Assembly (NCBI GenBank): GCA_965203985.1
Contig: CBDBDS010000002.1
Location: 1-64,000 of the forward strand
Direction: 5' to 3'
DNA length: 64,000 nucleotides
From: Bin87 sp965203985
Lineage (GTDB): Bacteria; Chloroflexota; Dehalococcoidia; Lucifugimonadales; UBA3495
Shown here: positions 1 through 8,737 of the stretch, in pieces
Position numbering within the stretch: position 1 is the stretch's first letter
How the letters are laid out: every line of letters starts with the position of its first letter
Translations under genes and position numbers: made by a program
The notes under the pieces: model-generated
Databases searched by the model: none
The model's input: only the letters and a program-made list of their open reading frames with translations
Told to the model about the DNA's origin: nothing

Positions 1-1
1 C

Positions 2-979
2 TGCCTGGCGTACGGCACGACCACCAACCACGTCATCGGAATGGAGGTGGTCCTGGAAGACGGCGAGGTGGTGCATCTGGGGAGTCTGGCACGGGAGGCC
101 ACCGGTTACGACCTGAGAGGGGCGTTCGTGGGTTCCGAGGGCACGTTCGGGATCGCCACCAAGATATTGGTCCGGTTGCTGCCGATGCCGGAAACAGTGC
201 GAACCTTTCTGGGCATCTTTCCCGACATCGACTCGGCATGCACCGCGGTGTCGGCGGTGATCGGCCACGGCATCGTACCTGCGGCCTTAGAGATGATCGA
301 CGCGCTGAGCATCAAGGCGGTGCAGAACGTCACCGACGCCGGGTATCCGAACGACGCCGGCGCAGTGCTGCTGATCGAACTGGAAGGCCTGAACGAAGAG
401 GTTGACGAGGTCAGCGGCGAGGTGGAAGCAGCGCTGTGGGATACCGGCGCCGCCGACGTCAGGATAGCCGAGGACGACGCCGAGCGGGAGCGCCTCTGGG
501 TGGGCCGGAAAACGGCATTCGGCGCCTTCGGGACCATCGCGCCCAATTACTACCTGGTTGACGGGGTGGTGCCACGAACTCGATTGACACAGATGCTGCG
601 GAAGGTCAGCGAGGTCAGCGAACGTTACGGCATTACCATCGCCAACGTCTTCCATGCCGGCGACGGGAACCTGCACCCCTGCATGCTGTTCGACGCCCGC
701 GAGCCCGGCGTTATGGAAAACGCGATTGCGGCGGCGGCTGAGCTGATGGAAGAGTGCGCGTTATTGGGCGGCACACTGAGTGGAGAGCACGGCATCGGCC
801 TGGAAAAGAAGGAGTTCATGCCGCTGGTGTACACCGACGCGGACATGGCAGCGATGCAGTTGGTCCGTGAGGCTTTTGCCCCTGACAACCGGCTGAACCC
901 CGGCAAGATATTCCCCGACGGGAGCTACTGGCGGCCGTCAGCGCATCCGGCGGCGCTTACCGTTGGAATGTACGTCTGA
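2..979 (+). CDS. glcD: Glycolate oxidase FAD subunit GlcD (5' partial)
   Basis: FAD subunit that oxidises glycolate (or another 2-hydroxy acid) to glyoxylate and passes electrons to the Fe-S subunit. The frame is open to the left edge, so about 325 residues remain of a family usually near 480-500; the first part of the FAD-binding (PCMH) domain is missing. The fragment begins in that domain (GTTTNHVIGMEVV). The C-terminal FAD-oxidase domain shows FHAGDGNLHP, the signature GGTLSGEHGIG and a terminal NPGKIFP. It is followed by glcE after 45 bp and by glcF, the usual three-subunit order. D-lactate dehydrogenase is the main alternative, but the trio and the aminotransferase next door favour glycolate. 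Confidence 0.9.
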   Translation, partial: CLAYGTTTNHVIGMEVVLEDGEVVHLGSLAREATGYDLRGAFVGSEGTFGIATKILVRLLPMPETVRTFLGIFPDIDSACTAVSAVIGHGIVPAALEMIDALSIKAVQNVTDAGYPNDAGAVLLIELEGLNEEVDEVSGEVEAALWDTGAADVRIAEDDAERERLWVGRKTAFGAFGTIAPNYYLVDGVVPRTRLTQMLRKVSEVSERYGITIANVFHAGDGNLHPCMLFDAREPGVMENAIAAAAELMEECALLGGTLSGEHGIGLEKKEFMPLVYTDADMAAMQLVREAFAPDNRLNPGKIFPDGSYWRPSAHPAALTVGMYV

Positions 980-1024
980 TCGCCGCAGCCGTTGCTTCGG
1001 CGTCCGAGCGGCTCCACCCCTAGC

Positions 1025-2359
1025 ATGACCACAACGTTTTCCATCGCTGGCAAACTGTCGGATCTGATTGGCCCGAGCGCAGTCGTCGACGCGGGGGATT
1101 TGGGAGGATATGCCATCGGGCAGTGGTTGCCCGTGGTCGCAGCGAAACCGTCCAACGCCGATGAGGTGGCTGAGGTAATGGCCTGGGCGCATCGCACCGG
1201 AGTTGCCGTATACCCGTCCGGAGGGCGCACGTCCACACAACTGGGTAATGCTCCGGCACGCCCGGGCATCGCGCTGGACCTGACCGGCCTGAACCGGCTG
1301 GTAGATTTCCAGCCCGCCGACCTGACCGTGAGCGTCGAAGCCGGCGCAACCATAGCTCAGCTGGATGAGGCTCTGGCGCAAGACGGAAAGCATGTTCCCA
1401 TCGCGGCGCCGATAGCGGATCGCGCTACCATCGGTGGCACCCTGGCGACGGGGACCAGCGGTCCACTGCGGTCTGCCTACGGCCTGCCCAGGGATTGGCT
1501 GATAGGGATGAGCGTCGTAGGGGCGGACGGAACCCAGACCAAGGCAGGCGGCAAGGTGGTCAAAAACGTCACCGGCTACGACCTGAACCGCCTCTACGCA
1601 GGATCATTGGGCACGCTGGCAGTCATCACCGAAGCAACTTTCAAGCTGGCTCCGGCGCCGACGGATTGGGCCGTGATCCTGGCAGCATTCGACGGTGTCG
1701 ATTCCGCAGCCGACGCGGCGCAGAACCTGCAGAGCCAATACTACGCTCCGCTGGGATTGCACATCCTGACGGGCGAGGCAGCGCAGCGGATAGATCCGTC
1801 AATGGGAGAAAGCACACTGGCCGTCGCCGTGTCCGGCGGCCGGCCGGCATCAATGAAACGCCGGGTGAAAGACACAGTTGGGCTCTGGTCTCCGGTGGCG
1901 GGCGCAGTCCGCGTTGCCGGGGGCGACGAAGCGAACGGACTGATCCGCACACTTACGGACCTTCCGGCTGATGCCGAAACGCCGCCCTCGATATGTGTCA
2001 GGATCAACGCGCCGCCCTCGGCGTTGCGGGAGATATTGGCTTTCGCCAGCGTGCCGATGGGGGACGCACCGCCACCATCGGTAGTGGCGGACGTCGGATT
2101 TGGTGGAGGTCGGCTGCTGTGGTGGGTTGACCCGGCGTCCGCTCATCCTGAAGACGTGATCACGGGACTGCGTGGCATCCAGTCAGCGGCTGGGCATTTG
2201 GGCGGCGCAGCGATCATTGAGCGGTGCCCGGATCACGCAAAGGTACATTTCGACGTTTGGGGGGAGCAACCGTCTGGCATGCAGATCATGCGCCGGTTGA
2301 AGCGGCAATTTGATCCCCGGAACATCCTGAACCCCGGCCGCTTCGTTGGAGGATTGTGA
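1025..2359 (+). CDS. glcE: Glycolate oxidase FAD-binding subunit GlcE
   Basis: Second FAD-binding subunit of glycolate oxidase, 444 residues from the ATG at 1025. A TTG at 992 would add 11 residues, but neither start has a clear ribosome-binding site. The PCMH FAD domain shows YPSGGRTSTQLG, then GGTLATGTSGPLR, then KVVKNVTGYDLNRLYAGSLGT, which is the typical GlcE signature of Gly-rich FAD contacts. The C-terminus ends with FDPRNILNPGRF, the same tail motif as GlcD. The stop codon overlaps the glcF start (TGATG), implying translational coupling. It is somewhat longer than many GlcE proteins (about 350-410), with the extra length in the middle. Confidence 0.88.
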   Translation: MTTTFSIAGKLSDLIGPSAVVDAGDLGGYAIGQWLPVVAAKPSNADEVAEVMAWAHRTGVAVYPSGGRTSTQLGNAPARPGIALDLTGLNRLVDFQPADLTVSVEAGATIAQLDEALAQDGKHVPIAAPIADRATIGGTLATGTSGPLRSAYGLPRDWLIGMSVVGADGTQTKAGGKVVKNVTGYDLNRLYAGSLGTLAVITEATFKLAPAPTDWAVILAAFDGVDSAADAAQNLQSQYYAPLGLHILTGEAAQRIDPSMGESTLAVAVSGGRPASMKRRVKDTVGLWSPVAGAVRVAGGDEANGLIRTLTDLPADAETPPSICVRINAPPSALREILAFASVPMGDAPPPSVVADVGFGGGRLLWWVDPASAHPEDVITGLRGIQSAAGHLGGAAIIERCPDHAKVHFDVWGEQPSGMQIMRRLKRQFDPRNILNPGRFVGGL

Positions 2360-3759
2360 TGGTCCGAGCCCCGGACCGGCATTCGGACGCCGGCCAGCAC
2401 ATGGGCGGTGGCATAGATGCCGGGCACGGTTTCCCGTACGGATTGCCCTTCGAGGGGTCGCTGAACGACGGGCCCGGGTTTACCGGTCCCGACGCGCCGG
2501 CCGAGGCGGACCTTTACCGGTGCGTGCATTGCGGCCTGTGTCTGAGCGCTTGCCCCACCTACGTCGAGACGCGGCTGGAAACCGAATCCCCGCGCGGGCG
2601 CATCGCCCTGATGAAAGCAGTCCACGAAGGGCGCACCGGCATCAGCGACCGGCTGGTGTCGCACTGGGAACTGTGCCTGCAGTGTCGAGCATGCGAGGCG
2701 GTTTGTCCGTCGGGGGTGCCCTACGGGCGGCTCATGGAACACACCAGGGCACAGGTCCAGGACAACGACATGCAGAGCCCCGAACTGGGCCGGCTGTCGC
2801 AACTGTTCCTGCGGGCAGCGCTGCCGCACAACGGCAGGCTGCGCCTGGCCGGACACCTGATGCGGTTTTACCAACGGTCCGGATTGCAGCGGTTGGTCCG
2901 AAAGTCTCGGCTCCTCAGCCGGTTGCCCGGTGATCTGGCGGCGATGGAAGCGCAGATGCCCGTCATGGGGCGTCAGTTTTTCGGTCCCCGCGGCCAGATA
3001 TTCCCCGCGCAGGGCGAAAGGCGGATGACCGTGGGCATGCTGTCCGGTTGCGTCATGCCGCTGATGCAAGGCGATGCGATGCGCGCGGCCGTGCGCGTGC
3101 TGCAGCGGAACGGGTGTGACGTCGCGGTTCCGCCGGCCCAGGGATGCTGCGGCGCGCTGAATCTGCACGCCGGCGATTTGGAACTGGGCCGTCGCATGGC
3201 GCGCCGGAACATCGACGCCTTCAAGGAAGCGGGCGTGGATGTGGTGGTAACGGCGTCGGCCGGGTGCGGTTCGTCAATGAAGGAGTACGGCGATCTTCTC
3301 CGCGACGACCCGGAGTACGCGGGCACCGCTCAGGATTTTGCGCGCAACACCAGAGACATCACCGAATTTCTGGCCGCATTGCCGTTGGACTCGCCACGGG
3401 GCCAACTGCCCTGGCGGGTTACGATGCAGGACCCGTGCCACCTGGCGCACGCCCAGCGAATTACCGAAGCGCCGAGGCAGGTTCTACGGAGCATTCCGGG
3501 GTTGGATTTGGTGGAGATGGCGGAGTCGTCGCTATGCTGCGGGTCAGCCGGTTTCTACTCGCTGATACAGCGGGACATGTCGCGACGATTGCAGCGGCGC
3601 AAGATCGGCAACGCAGCGGCGACGGGAGCAGAGGTCATCGCGTCTGCAAACCCGGGGTGCATCGGCCAGCTGGAGCAGGGCCTCGCGGACGCCGGCTCCG
3701 GGGCGCGGGTGATGCACGTGGTGGAGATACTGGATGCCGCGTATCAGGCGGAGCGGTGA
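2359..3759 (+). CDS. glcF: Glycolate oxidase iron-sulfur subunit GlcF
   Basis: Iron-sulfur subunit carrying electrons from GlcDE to the membrane quinone pool; 466 residues from the ATG at 2359. Two 4Fe-4S motifs lie in the N-terminal half: CVHCGLCLSACPTY and, about 50 residues later, CLQCRACEAVCPSG. The C-terminal half has two cysteine-rich CCG domains of the heterodisulfide-reductase type: GCCGALNLHAG and SLCCGSAGFY. An unusual Gly/Asp-rich leader of about 50 residues precedes the first cluster. It overlaps glcE by one base and is the last gene of the operon; a GC-rich hairpin follows at 3822-3840. Confidence 0.9.
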   Translation: MVRAPDRHSDAGQHMGGGIDAGHGFPYGLPFEGSLNDGPGFTGPDAPAEADLYRCVHCGLCLSACPTYVETRLETESPRGRIALMKAVHEGRTGISDRLVSHWELCLQCRACEAVCPSGVPYGRLMEHTRAQVQDNDMQSPELGRLSQLFLRAALPHNGRLRLAGHLMRFYQRSGLQRLVRKSRLLSRLPGDLAAMEAQMPVMGRQFFGPRGQIFPAQGERRMTVGMLSGCVMPLMQGDAMRAAVRVLQRNGCDVAVPPAQGCCGALNLHAGDLELGRRMARRNIDAFKEAGVDVVVTASAGCGSSMKEYGDLLRDDPEYAGTAQDFARNTRDITEFLAALPLDSPRGQLPWRVTMQDPCHLAHAQRITEAPRQVLRSIPGLDLVEMAESSLCCGSAGFYSLIQRDMSRRLQRRKIGNAAATGAEVIASANPGCIGQLEQGLADAGSGARVMHVVEILDAAYQAER

Positions 3760-3821
3760 GGCGCGGGGACCTGTTCGAAGGAAAACGCGGGGATATCCAT
3801 CCGCGTCCTGGCGTAAAGGTA

Positions 3822-3840
3822 GGGGCGCGGTAAGCGCCCC
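3822..3840. terminator. GC-rich hairpin between convergent glcF and aminotransferase
   Basis: Perfect 7-bp stem GGGGCGC / GCGCCCC with a 5-base loop in the 119-bp gap between two convergent genes. There is no U tract on either side, so it is at best a weak bidirectional terminator or a dispersed palindrome. The left flank GGTAGGGGCG resembles the palindrome at 33338-33365. Confidence 0.4.
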
Positions 3841-3878
3841 CTGGTTGATCGAATGCGGGAGTTTTCAAACAATTCGCC

Positions 3879-5075
3879 TCAGTCGCCGTGGCTGGCGAAG
3901 CTGCGTTGGGCCGCCGCCACGCTGGCTCCGTAGGCCACCTCGTAATCCATGTCGCCGAGGATGACTTCTAGGGCGGACAGGAGGGACAGCACGCTGGCTT
4001 CGCGGGCGCCGTTGCCCATCATGCCGACGCGCCAGACCCGGCCGCGGAACTCGCCCAGGCCACCGCTGACCTCGATGTTGAAATCGTTCAGGAGACGCGC
4101 GCGCACGTCGGCCTCGTTGACTCCCTCGGGCGCGTTGACCACGGTGATTGGGTTGAGCTGGTAGTCGGGGTCAGTAGCCAATTCCAAGCCCATGGCGGTC
4201 AGGCCGGCGCGCAAACCGGCGGCAACCTTGGCGTGACGATCATGCTGTTCGTCGAGGCCTTCCTCCATCATCATCCTGAGGGACTCGCGCATGGCATAAA
4301 TCATGGTGATCGGGCTGGTGTGGTGGTAGACCCGCTGGGTCTCATTCCAGTATTCGGCGACGCCCTGGAGGTTGAAGTAGAAACTTTCGACGGTGGTGTC
4401 GCGCTTGTTGATGACGTCCATAGCGCGTTCGCCGAAGCTGATGGGAGCCAAACCCGGAGGGGCGCCCAGGCACTTCTGGCTGGCGCTGTAGCAAACGTCG
4501 ATATCCCAATCGTCGACCTGGACGTCGTGGCTCCCCAGGGAGGTCACGGCGTCGGCGACGACCAGGGCGCCATGCCGGTGAACGAGGTCGATAGCGTCTG
4601 TCAGAGGAGTGATCGCGCCGGTAGACGTTTCGGCGTGGACCAGACCGACCATCTTGGTGCCGGGGTTGGCGTTAAGAGCGTCCTCCAGAGCGTTGAGGTC
4701 GGCGGGCTTGCCCCAGGGAGAATCGACCATGATCGTGTTCGCCCCACAGCGCTGGGCGATGTCGGCGAGACGAACTCCGAAATAACCGTTCCGGCAGACG
4801 ATGGCCGTGTCGCCCCGTTCAATGACGTTGACGCAGGCGGTTTCCATGGCCCCCGTTCCGGTGGCGGAGATCGGCATGGTCACGGTGTTGCCGGTGTGAA
4901 ACACCTGGCGCAGCATCTCGCACACTTCATCCATCACCTGGAAGAACACCGGGTCCAGGTGTCCGACCACCGGCTGGGTCATGGCGCGCAGGACTCGGGG
5001 ATGGACAGTGCATGGTCCGGCGCCCAGCAGGAGCCGGTTCGGCGCTTCGAATTCGTCTCGATATGATTCGGTCAC
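3879..5075 (-). CDS. Class V aminotransferase, alanine/serine-glyoxylate type
   Basis: PLP-dependent aminotransferase of the AGXT/PucG group, expected to convert glyoxylate to glycine using alanine or serine as amino donor. About 398 residues. I chose the GTG at 5075 because GGAGGGGAG lies just upstream; an ATG at 5108 would put that Shine-Dalgarno inside the gene. N-terminal LLGAGPCTVHPRV and GHLDPVF are typical of the group. ATGTGAMETA is the phosphate-binding stretch, VVADAVTSLGSHDV holds the cofactor Asp, and SASQKCLGAPPGL holds the Schiff-base Lys. It converges with glcDEF, so its substrate is probably the glyoxylate made there. Ureidoglycine-glyoxylate aminotransferase is the alternative. 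Confidence 0.85.
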   Translation of the reverse strand: MTESYRDEFEAPNRLLLGAGPCTVHPRVLRAMTQPVVGHLDPVFFQVMDEVCEMLRQVFHTGNTVTMPISATGTGAMETACVNVIERGDTAIVCRNGYFGVRLADIAQRCGANTIMVDSPWGKPADLNALEDALNANPGTKMVGLVHAETSTGAITPLTDAIDLVHRHGALVVADAVTSLGSHDVQVDDWDIDVCYSASQKCLGAPPGLAPISFGERAMDVINKRDTTVESFYFNLQGVAEYWNETQRVYHHTSPITMIYAMRESLRMMMEEGLDEQHDRHAKVAAGLRAGLTAMGLELATDPDYQLNPITVVNAPEGVNEADVRARLLNDFNIEVSGGLGEFRGRVWRVGMMGNGAREASVLSLLSALEVILGDMDYEVAYGASVAAAQRSFASHGD

Positions 5076-5122
5076 GATGGTCTCCCCTCCGGATAAACAG
5101 GCCGGCATGGCACGGATTGTAA

Positions 5123-5920
5123 CTAGACGACTGCCGAAGCACCGCCGTCGATGTTGATCGCGACGCCCGTGAGGTAGCTGGCACGGTCGGAGGCCAGGAA
5201 CGCGATCACATCGCCGGCCTCGGAACCCTCACCGACGCGGCCCAACGGCACACCGCGTCCGGCGGCCAACTGGGCGTAGAAGTCGTCCATGTCCAGGTCC
5301 GGCTCGTTCACGATGCGGGCATCGTAACGGCGCTGGTGCTGGCCGCTCTTGATGAGGCCGATGCACACGGTGTTGACGAGGATGTTGTCGCTGGCCAGGT
5401 CCTTGGACAGACCCTTGGTGATGGCGATGCCGGCCGCGCGGGAGATTGACGTGGGCATGGAATTGGCGCCCGGCGTCCGGCCGCCCAGGTTGGTGACATT
5501 GATGATGCGTCCGCCGCCGACCTTGCGCATCTCAGGGATGGACGCCCGGATGAGGCGAACCGCGCCCCATACCTTCAACTCGAAGTCCAACTCCCAGTCG
5601 TCGTCGCTAACGTCCTCGAAGCCCTTGGCCATGGAGGTGCCGGCGTTGTTAACCAGGATGTCAACGCGGCCGTAGCGCTCCACCGCGGTGTTGACCACGC
5701 GCGCCGCCGTCTCTTTATCGGTGACGTCGGCGGAGAGGGGAAGCACCTCACCTTCGGTGGTGGTGCGGATCTCGTCCGCCGCGGCGTCCAGAACCTCCTG
5801 CCGGCGGGCCACGATGATCACGTTTGCGCCCTCGCCGGCCATGCGTTCCGCTGCTGCTTTGCCGATGCCCTCGCTACCGCCGGTGACAATGGCCACCTTG
5901 CCGTCCAGTCCCATCTCCAT
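5123..5920 (-). CDS. SDR-fold protein with non-canonical active site
   Basis: Short-chain dehydrogenase/reductase fold of 265 residues. The ATG at 5920 follows AAGGAGGCG and begins right before the Rossmann motif TGGSEGIGKA; NNAGTS is also present. At the catalytic position, where YxxxK is expected, the sequence reads TSISRAAG, so the Tyr is Thr and the Lys is Arg. I recall a subfamily of annotated SDRs with a similar PTSxSRAAG stretch, so this may be a lineage trait rather than a fresh mutation. Redox activity by the classical mechanism is doubtful and the substrate is unknown. It lies 47 bp upstream of the aminotransferase on the same strand and may be cotranscribed with it. Confidence 0.8.
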   Translation of the reverse strand: MEMGLDGKVAIVTGGSEGIGKAAAERMAGEGANVIIVARRQEVLDAAADEIRTTTEGEVLPLSADVTDKETAARVVNTAVERYGRVDILVNNAGTSMAKGFEDVSDDDWELDFELKVWGAVRLIRASIPEMRKVGGGRIINVTNLGGRTPGANSMPTSISRAAGIAITKGLSKDLASDNILVNTVCIGLIKSGQHQRRYDARIVNEPDLDMDDFYAQLAAGRGVPLGRVGEGSEAGDVIAFLASDRASYLTGVAINIDGGASAVV

Positions 5921-6020
5921 GGCTCGCCTCCTTAGCGTTTTCGGCCCGAACAACGCGAATAGTTCGGGCAGCAAATTATGTCTACAGGCAACGGGGATTA
6001 TAGCATAGAGGCCGAATTCT

Positions 6021-6818
6021 TCAGCCGCCCGGAGGCCCGGACAGACCCCAGGAAGCATCGCCGTCGCAGGTGGCAAGCATCTCCTCCAGGGCGCTGACTT
6101 CAGCCGGCATGACCGTCAATTCCCACCGCTCCTTGACGACTATCCAGTTGGCCGCGTAGCGGCACCAACCGGCGCTTTCGTCGGGTCGCCACTCGTCAGG
6201 CGGCTGCTTGCCCTTGGATCGGTTGACCGAAGCGCTGGTGGCCTGAAGGCTCATCGGATCGGCCAAGTCATTGGTGTAGGTGCGTTTGCGTTCGGGCGGC
6301 CAATTCCACCCGCCGGACAAATGAGCGTGGCCCAGCGGCACGTGGTGGTCGATATCGAGGTCAGATGCATCGGTGAACACTTCGCCCGTCCACGGGCCAA
6401 CCCACCGACCGGCGATGACGCGGCACTTGTCGCCATCGTCCTCCGGCGCGAAAGATACTGGGGCCAAGCTCTCGGCGATCAGCACCTCGGCGCGGGTATT
6501 CTGGCAGTCCCGATCGGCATCAATCCAATCGCCCCAGTCGCGGCGATTGTAGTCCACGCCGCTGCCGCGGGCGGCCACGCGAAGGCCGCGAAGGGAGACG
6601 AGCAGCGATTGAACTTCCGGGGATTCCGCAGATGGGTCGATTGCAGCCGGTGGTTGCGGGCTCGGCTCCGACGGCTCCGTGTCGCTCACCACGTCGCCGG
6701 CCAACTGCCGCGCGGCGTCGATGGTATCGGCCACCTCTGGTGCGCAAGCGGTGACCAAGAGGGCGGCCACCACCGCAGCCAACAGGGCGGCGATTGCGAG
6801 CGGCCGCAAAGGCGTCAC
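6021..6818 (-). CDS. Secreted lipoprotein with HNH (DUF1524/GmrSD-type) nuclease domain
   Basis: About 265 residues. The N-terminus has a hydrophobic signal segment ending in the lipobox LVTAC, predicting lipid anchoring outside the cytoplasmic membrane. A Pro/Ser-rich linker follows. The catalytic part contains DIDHHVPLGHAHLSGGW, about 20 residues later the conserved Asn-Asp (TYTNDLADP), and then SASVNRSKGKQPPDEW with WCRYAANW, the usual order of the secreted HNH/DUF1524 family. Expected activity is metal-dependent cleavage of extracellular DNA, perhaps for nutrient scavenging. It starts 13 bp downstream of trpB on the same strand, so it probably shares that transcript. Confidence 0.82.
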   Translation of the reverse strand: MTPLRPLAIAALLAAVVAALLVTACAPEVADTIDAARQLAGDVVSDTEPSEPSPQPPAAIDPSAESPEVQSLLVSLRGLRVAARGSGVDYNRRDWGDWIDADRDCQNTRAEVLIAESLAPVSFAPEDDGDKCRVIAGRWVGPWTGEVFTDASDLDIDHHVPLGHAHLSGGWNWPPERKRTYTNDLADPMSLQATSASVNRSKGKQPPDEWRPDESAGWCRYAANWIVVKERWELTVMPAEVSALEEMLATCDGDASWGLSGPPGG

Positions 6819-6831
6819 TCCCCGGTATACG

Positions 6832-8040
6832 TCAGAAGCCTATGCCCTCGCGCTCCGCTATAGAGGGCACGTCCTTGTCGCCGCGGCCGCTGAGGCAGAC
6901 CACAATGATGTCATCGGCGGGCATGTCTGCGGCCATGCGACTGACGTGATAGATGGCGTGAGCGGACTCCAGCGCGGGGATGATGCCTTCCGTGCGGCAG
7001 AGGAGGCGGAAACCCTCCAGGGCCTCGTCGTCCGTTACGGCCAGGTACTCGCCGCGGCCGGTGGCCTTCAACCAGCTGTGCTCCGGCCCGACGCCGGGGT
7101 AGTCAAGACCAGCGGAAATGCTGTGAGCCTCCTGGATCTGCCCGTTCTCGTCCTGCAGGAGGTAGGACAGCGAACCGTGGAGCACGCCGGGGCGTCCGGC
7201 GGAAAGCGTCGCCGAGTGCCGACCAGTTTCCACCCCTTCGCCCGCGGCCTCCACCCCGACCAAGCGCACGTTCTCGTCGCCGATGAACTCGTAGAAGGTG
7301 CCGATGGCGTTGCTCCCGCCGCCCACGCAGGCTACCACGGCGTTGGGCAGACGGCCTTCGGCATCGAGGATCTGCTGTCGGGCCTCGCGCCCGATAACCG
7401 ACTGAAAATCGCGGACCAGCATGGGATACGGGTGCGGGCCGACCACGCTGCCGATGAGGTAGTGCGTGGTTTCCACGTTGGTGACCCAATCGCGGATTGA
7501 TTCGTTGATGGCGTCCTTGAGGGTCCGCGTGCCGGACTCGACGGCGATGACCTCAGCGCCGAGGAGACGCATACGATAGACGTTGAGGGCCTGGCGCACC
7601 GTGTCCTCTGCGCCCATGTAGACAATACACTGGAGCCCAAGCATGGCGCAGACGGTGGCCGTGGCCACGCCGTGCTGACCGGCGCCGGTTTCCGCGATGA
7701 TGCGCTGCTTGCCCATGCGCTGGGCCAGCAGGCTCTGCCCGAGCGCGTTGTTGATCTTGTGGGCGCCGGTGTGGGCCAGGTCCTCGCGCTTGAGGTAGAT
7801 GCGGGCGCCGCCACATTGCCGGCTCAGGTTTTCGGCGTAGTACAGGGCGGTGGGGCGGCCGGCGTAGTTGGTCATCAAATGATTGAGCTGTTCAGCGAAC
7901 CCGGCATCGTCCTGGACGGCGCGATAGGAATCCTCGAGCTCCGTCAGGGCGGCCATAACCGTTTCGGGGACGAACTTGCCGCCGAAATCGCCGAACCGGC
8001 CGCGCTCGTCCGGAAGGTTGGTCTGGGTGGTGACTACCAT
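6832..8040 (-). CDS. trpB: Tryptophan synthase beta chain
   Basis: Condenses indole with serine to give tryptophan (PLP enzyme); 402 residues, normal for TrpB1. RGRFGDFGGKFVPETVMAAL opens the protein, HTGAHKINNALGQ carries the PLP lysine, ETGAGQHG the catalytic region, and VGGGSNAIG binds the cofactor phosphate. This is the canonical TrpB1 type that normally works with TrpA, yet no trpA is present in the window; the next gene downstream is a secreted nuclease. It lies 21 bp after trpF in the order trpD-trpC-trpF-trpB. Confidence 0.95.
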   Translation of the reverse strand: MVVTTQTNLPDERGRFGDFGGKFVPETVMAALTELEDSYRAVQDDAGFAEQLNHLMTNYAGRPTALYYAENLSRQCGGARIYLKREDLAHTGAHKINNALGQSLLAQRMGKQRIIAETGAGQHGVATATVCAMLGLQCIVYMGAEDTVRQALNVYRMRLLGAEVIAVESGTRTLKDAINESIRDWVTNVETTHYLIGSVVGPHPYPMLVRDFQSVIGREARQQILDAEGRLPNAVVACVGGGSNAIGTFYEFIGDENVRLVGVEAAGEGVETGRHSATLSAGRPGVLHGSLSYLLQDENGQIQEAHSISAGLDYPGVGPEHSWLKATGRGEYLAVTDDEALEGFRLLCRTEGIIPALESAHAIYHVSRMAADMPADDIIVVCLSGRGDKDVPSIAEREGIGF

Positions 8041-8061
8041 TGATTTACAGCCTCCGGTGGT

Positions 8062-8727
8062 TCAGGCGGGGCGCCGGGCGTTGGCGACGAACCGCTTGAT
8101 CTTGTCGGGGTCTTTCACGCCGTCCGTTTCCACGCCGCTGGAAACGTCAACGCCCCAGGGGCGGACGACCGCCACCGCTTCAGCGACGTTGGCCGGGGTC
8201 AACCCGCCGGCCAGGAGGAAACGGCGTCCGCTGGTGGCCAGTTGCGCGGCGATGCTCCAGTCGAAGGACTGGCCCGTTCCGCCGTGCAAGCCGACAACCT
8301 GGCTGTCCAGGGTGACAGTGCAGCCGGCGGCGGCGAAGGCGTCGATCCGGTTGGCAACTTCGGCTATGGCGTCGGGACTGTCGTCGTTGGCCACGTGCAG
8401 CACCTTGATCACGCCAGCGCGTTCAAGCACCGCGCGGCAGTAGTCCAGGGGCTCGTCGCCGCACAGTTGAACGTAGTTCAGGCCAGCCGCAGCAATGGTG
8501 TCCAGCACCTCATCCAAGGGTTGATCGCCGAAAAGGCCGACGGATTTGGGACCTTTGAGATCGCCAGCCCTCAACCCATCGGAGATAACCCGCGCGGCCT
8601 CAGGCTCGATGCGCCGGCGGCGGCCTGGCACGAACACCATACCCACGTAGTCCGCGGCGGCCCGGGCGGCGACCAGCGCATCGTCGAGGCTGCGCACTCC
8701 GCAAATCTTTACGGTTGTGGATTCCAA
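8062..8727 (-). CDS. trpF: Phosphoribosylanthranilate isomerase
   Basis: Isomerises phosphoribosylanthranilate to CdRP, the third step of tryptophan synthesis; 221 residues. The N-terminal motif VKICGVRSLDDA holds the general-base Cys, and ICG is diagnostic for TrpF. FLLAGGLTPANVAEA and DVSSGVETDGVKDPDKI form the phosphate-binding C-terminus. The start appears to be TTG at 8727, the only reasonable initiator before VKICG, with AGGTAGCGG upstream. It starts 10 bp after the trpC stop, so translation is probably coupled. Confidence 0.93.
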   Translation of the reverse strand: MESTTVKICGVRSLDDALVAARAAADYVGMVFVPGRRRRIEPEAARVISDGLRAGDLKGPKSVGLFGDQPLDEVLDTIAAAGLNYVQLCGDEPLDYCRAVLERAGVIKVLHVANDDSPDAIAEVANRIDAFAAAGCTVTLDSQVVGLHGGTGQSFDWSIAAQLATSGRRFLLAGGLTPANVAEAVAVVRPWGVDVSSGVETDGVKDPDKIKRFVANARRPA

Positions 8728-8737
8728 GATCCGCTAC

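Noticed and set aside
4233..5066. Open frame antisense to the class V aminotransferase
   Set aside because: No recognisable motif; the opposite strand encodes a full conserved enzyme.
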